64,000 bases of DNA from Acidimicrobiaceae bacterium (GTDB taxonomy: Bacteria; Actinomycetota; Acidimicrobiia; Acidimicrobiales; RAAP-2): positions 26,772-90,771 of the forward strand of contig DAHUZK010000016.1 in assembly GCA_027306605.1 (NCBI GenBank). Direction: 5' to 3'. Numbering within the stretch: the stretch's first letter is position 1; every line of letters starts with the position of its first letter. A program made the position numbers and the translations under genes. Positions 63,192 to 64,000 of this stretch are shown in pieces. The notes below the pieces were generated by a model, which had not been told where the DNA came from, ran no database searches, and saw only the letters and a list, made by a program, of their open reading frames with translations.

Positions 63192-64000
63192 GTGAGCCCC
63201 GACGACCTCTTCGGACAGGCGGCGGAGGAGCGGCGTGCGGCACGCGCCCCGCTCGCCGCCCGGCTGCGACCCCGCACCCTCGACGAGGTGGTGGGACAGC
63301 GCCACCTGGTCGGGCCCGAGGGTCCGTTCCGGGCTCTCGTCGAGCGCGACCGACTGCGTTCGACCATCCTCTGGGGTCCTCCTGGAACCGGTAAGACCAC
63401 GTTGGCGCGGCTGGTGGCCGACGCGACGGAGAAGGCCTTCGTGTCGCTGTCGGCCGTCACCGCCGGGGTAAAGGACGTCCGCGAGGTGATCGAGGCTGCC
63501 ACCCGCCGACTGGGGGAGCAGGGTCGGGGCACGATGCTCTTCCTCGACGAGGTGCACCGGTTCAACCGGGCGCAGCAAGATGCGCTCCTGCCTGCGGTGG
63601 AAGACGGCCTCGTCGTGCTCATCGGGGCGACGACCGAGAACCCGTACTTCAGCGTCAACGCGCCGCTGCTCTCGCGCTCGACGCTCTTCCGGCTCGAGCC
63701 GCTCGCTCTCGACGAGCTGGCCACGGTCGTCCACCGGGCGCTCGACGCCGAGGCGGCCACGGCCGACGAGGACGCCGTGGTGGCGCTCGCCGAGAGCGTC
63801 GAGGGTGACGCCCGAGCCGTGCTCACGACGCTCGAGGTCGCCCTTGCCCTGGCCGGCTCCGGACCCGGGGCGGGCGAGGCCGGGGCGGGCGAGGCCGTGC
63901 ACGTCACGCGTGCGCACGTCGAGCGGGCGCGCCAGGCCCGTCTCGTCCACTATGGCGAGGACGACCACTACGACCAGATCTCGGCGCTGATCAAGTCCGT
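63192..64000 (+). CDS. rarA: Replication-associated recombination protein RarA (3' truncated by window)
   Basis: 269 visible residues with no stop before the window end, so it is absent from the ORF track. It begins SPDDLFGQAAEERRAARAPLAARLRPRTLDEVVGQRHL, the RarA/MgsA/WRNIP1 pattern. The AAA+ motifs are WGPPGTGKTT, FLDEVHRFNRAQQDALLPAVEDG and GATTENPYFSVNAPLLSR. It acts at stalled forks and interacts with SSB in relatives. It follows aspS by 58 bases, the same neighbourhood as in mycobacteria (Rv2559c). Confidence 0.9.
   Translation, partial: MSPDDLFGQAAEERRAARAPLAARLRPRTLDEVVGQRHLVGPEGPFRALVERDRLRSTILWGPPGTGKTTLARLVADATEKAFVSLSAVTAGVKDVREVIEAATRRLGEQGRGTMLFLDEVHRFNRAQQDALLPAVEDGLVVLIGATTENPYFSVNAPLLSRSTLFRLEPLALDELATVVHRALDAEAATADEDAVVALAESVEGDARAVLTTLEVALALAGSGPGAGEAGAGEAVHVTRAHVERARQARLVHYGEDDHYDQISALIKS

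Noticed and set aside
60824-63907. 1027-residue minus-strand frame antisense to hisS, aspS and rarA
   Set aside because: It is a GC-driven shadow: low-complexity Arg/Ser/Gly/Pro translation with no domain, covering three certain plus-strand genes.

Overview
The window is very GC-rich and densely coded on both strands, with many GTG starts, four-base ATGA/GTGA gene overlaps and several apparently leaderless promoters. It encodes a mycothiol ligase (MshC), an F420-dependent NADP reductase, an InhA-type enoyl reductase, a phosphatidylinositol-phosphate synthase and PimA. Together these point to an actinobacterium. It is not a Mycobacterium, because many genes are interposed and the chemistry differs. 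A deep-branching actinobacterial group such as Acidimicrobiia is my inference and is not proved here.

Left part (about 1-24 kb) is accessory and catabolic. It holds a 5'-truncated phytoene-desaturase-like oxidoreductase, an ABC-F protein, an uncharacterised GT-C-like membrane protein, an odd PrmC-like methyltransferase, an MFS exporter with a divergent MarR regulator, an ABC-2 drug exporter pair and an acyl-CoA synthetase. A leftward run of six genes follows in transcription order: nitronate monooxygenase-like, nitroreductase, BCCP-carboxyltransferase fusion, GH3 glucosidase, DHA2 MFS, EntS-like MFS. A KstR-like palindrome separates this run from a rightward enoyl-CoA hydratase/dienoyl-CoA-reductase-like pair. 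Then come an ABC exporter and the InhA/FabI gene.

Middle part (about 24-48 kb): NADPH:F420 reductase and mshC lead into thrS, HIT, pgsA, PatA-like acyltransferase, pimA, pdxS, pdxT, yebC, ruvC, ruvA and ruvB. This is the same gene order as the thrS-to-ruvB region of Mycobacterium tuberculosis (from memory). It is interrupted by a YbhN-like flippase, a lipoprotein, an EF-G-like GTPase, a GT2 glycosyltransferase, an M48 protease, a DUF222/HNH (13E12) protein, an alpha/beta hydrolase, an AurF-like diiron oxygenase and a TetR regulator. pgsA, the acyltransferase and pimA form the start of phosphatidylinositol mannoside synthesis.

Right part (about 48-64 kb): an ABC exporter and a histidine kinase/response regulator pair are interposed. 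Then the conserved block resumes with yajC, secD, secF, rel, hisS, aspS and rarA (truncated by the window end). The Sec genes are GTGA-coupled, and rel looks leaderless.

I saw no tRNA, rRNA, CRISPR array, insertion sequence or prophage. I see no clearly new multi-gene defence or mobile system. The best leads are the split carboxylase operon, the divergent KstR-like operator, the methyltransferase lacking its substrate-binding Asn, in-frame 9-bp tandem repeats inside ruvA, ruvB and secF, and a shared TA(G/C)NNT promoter class.
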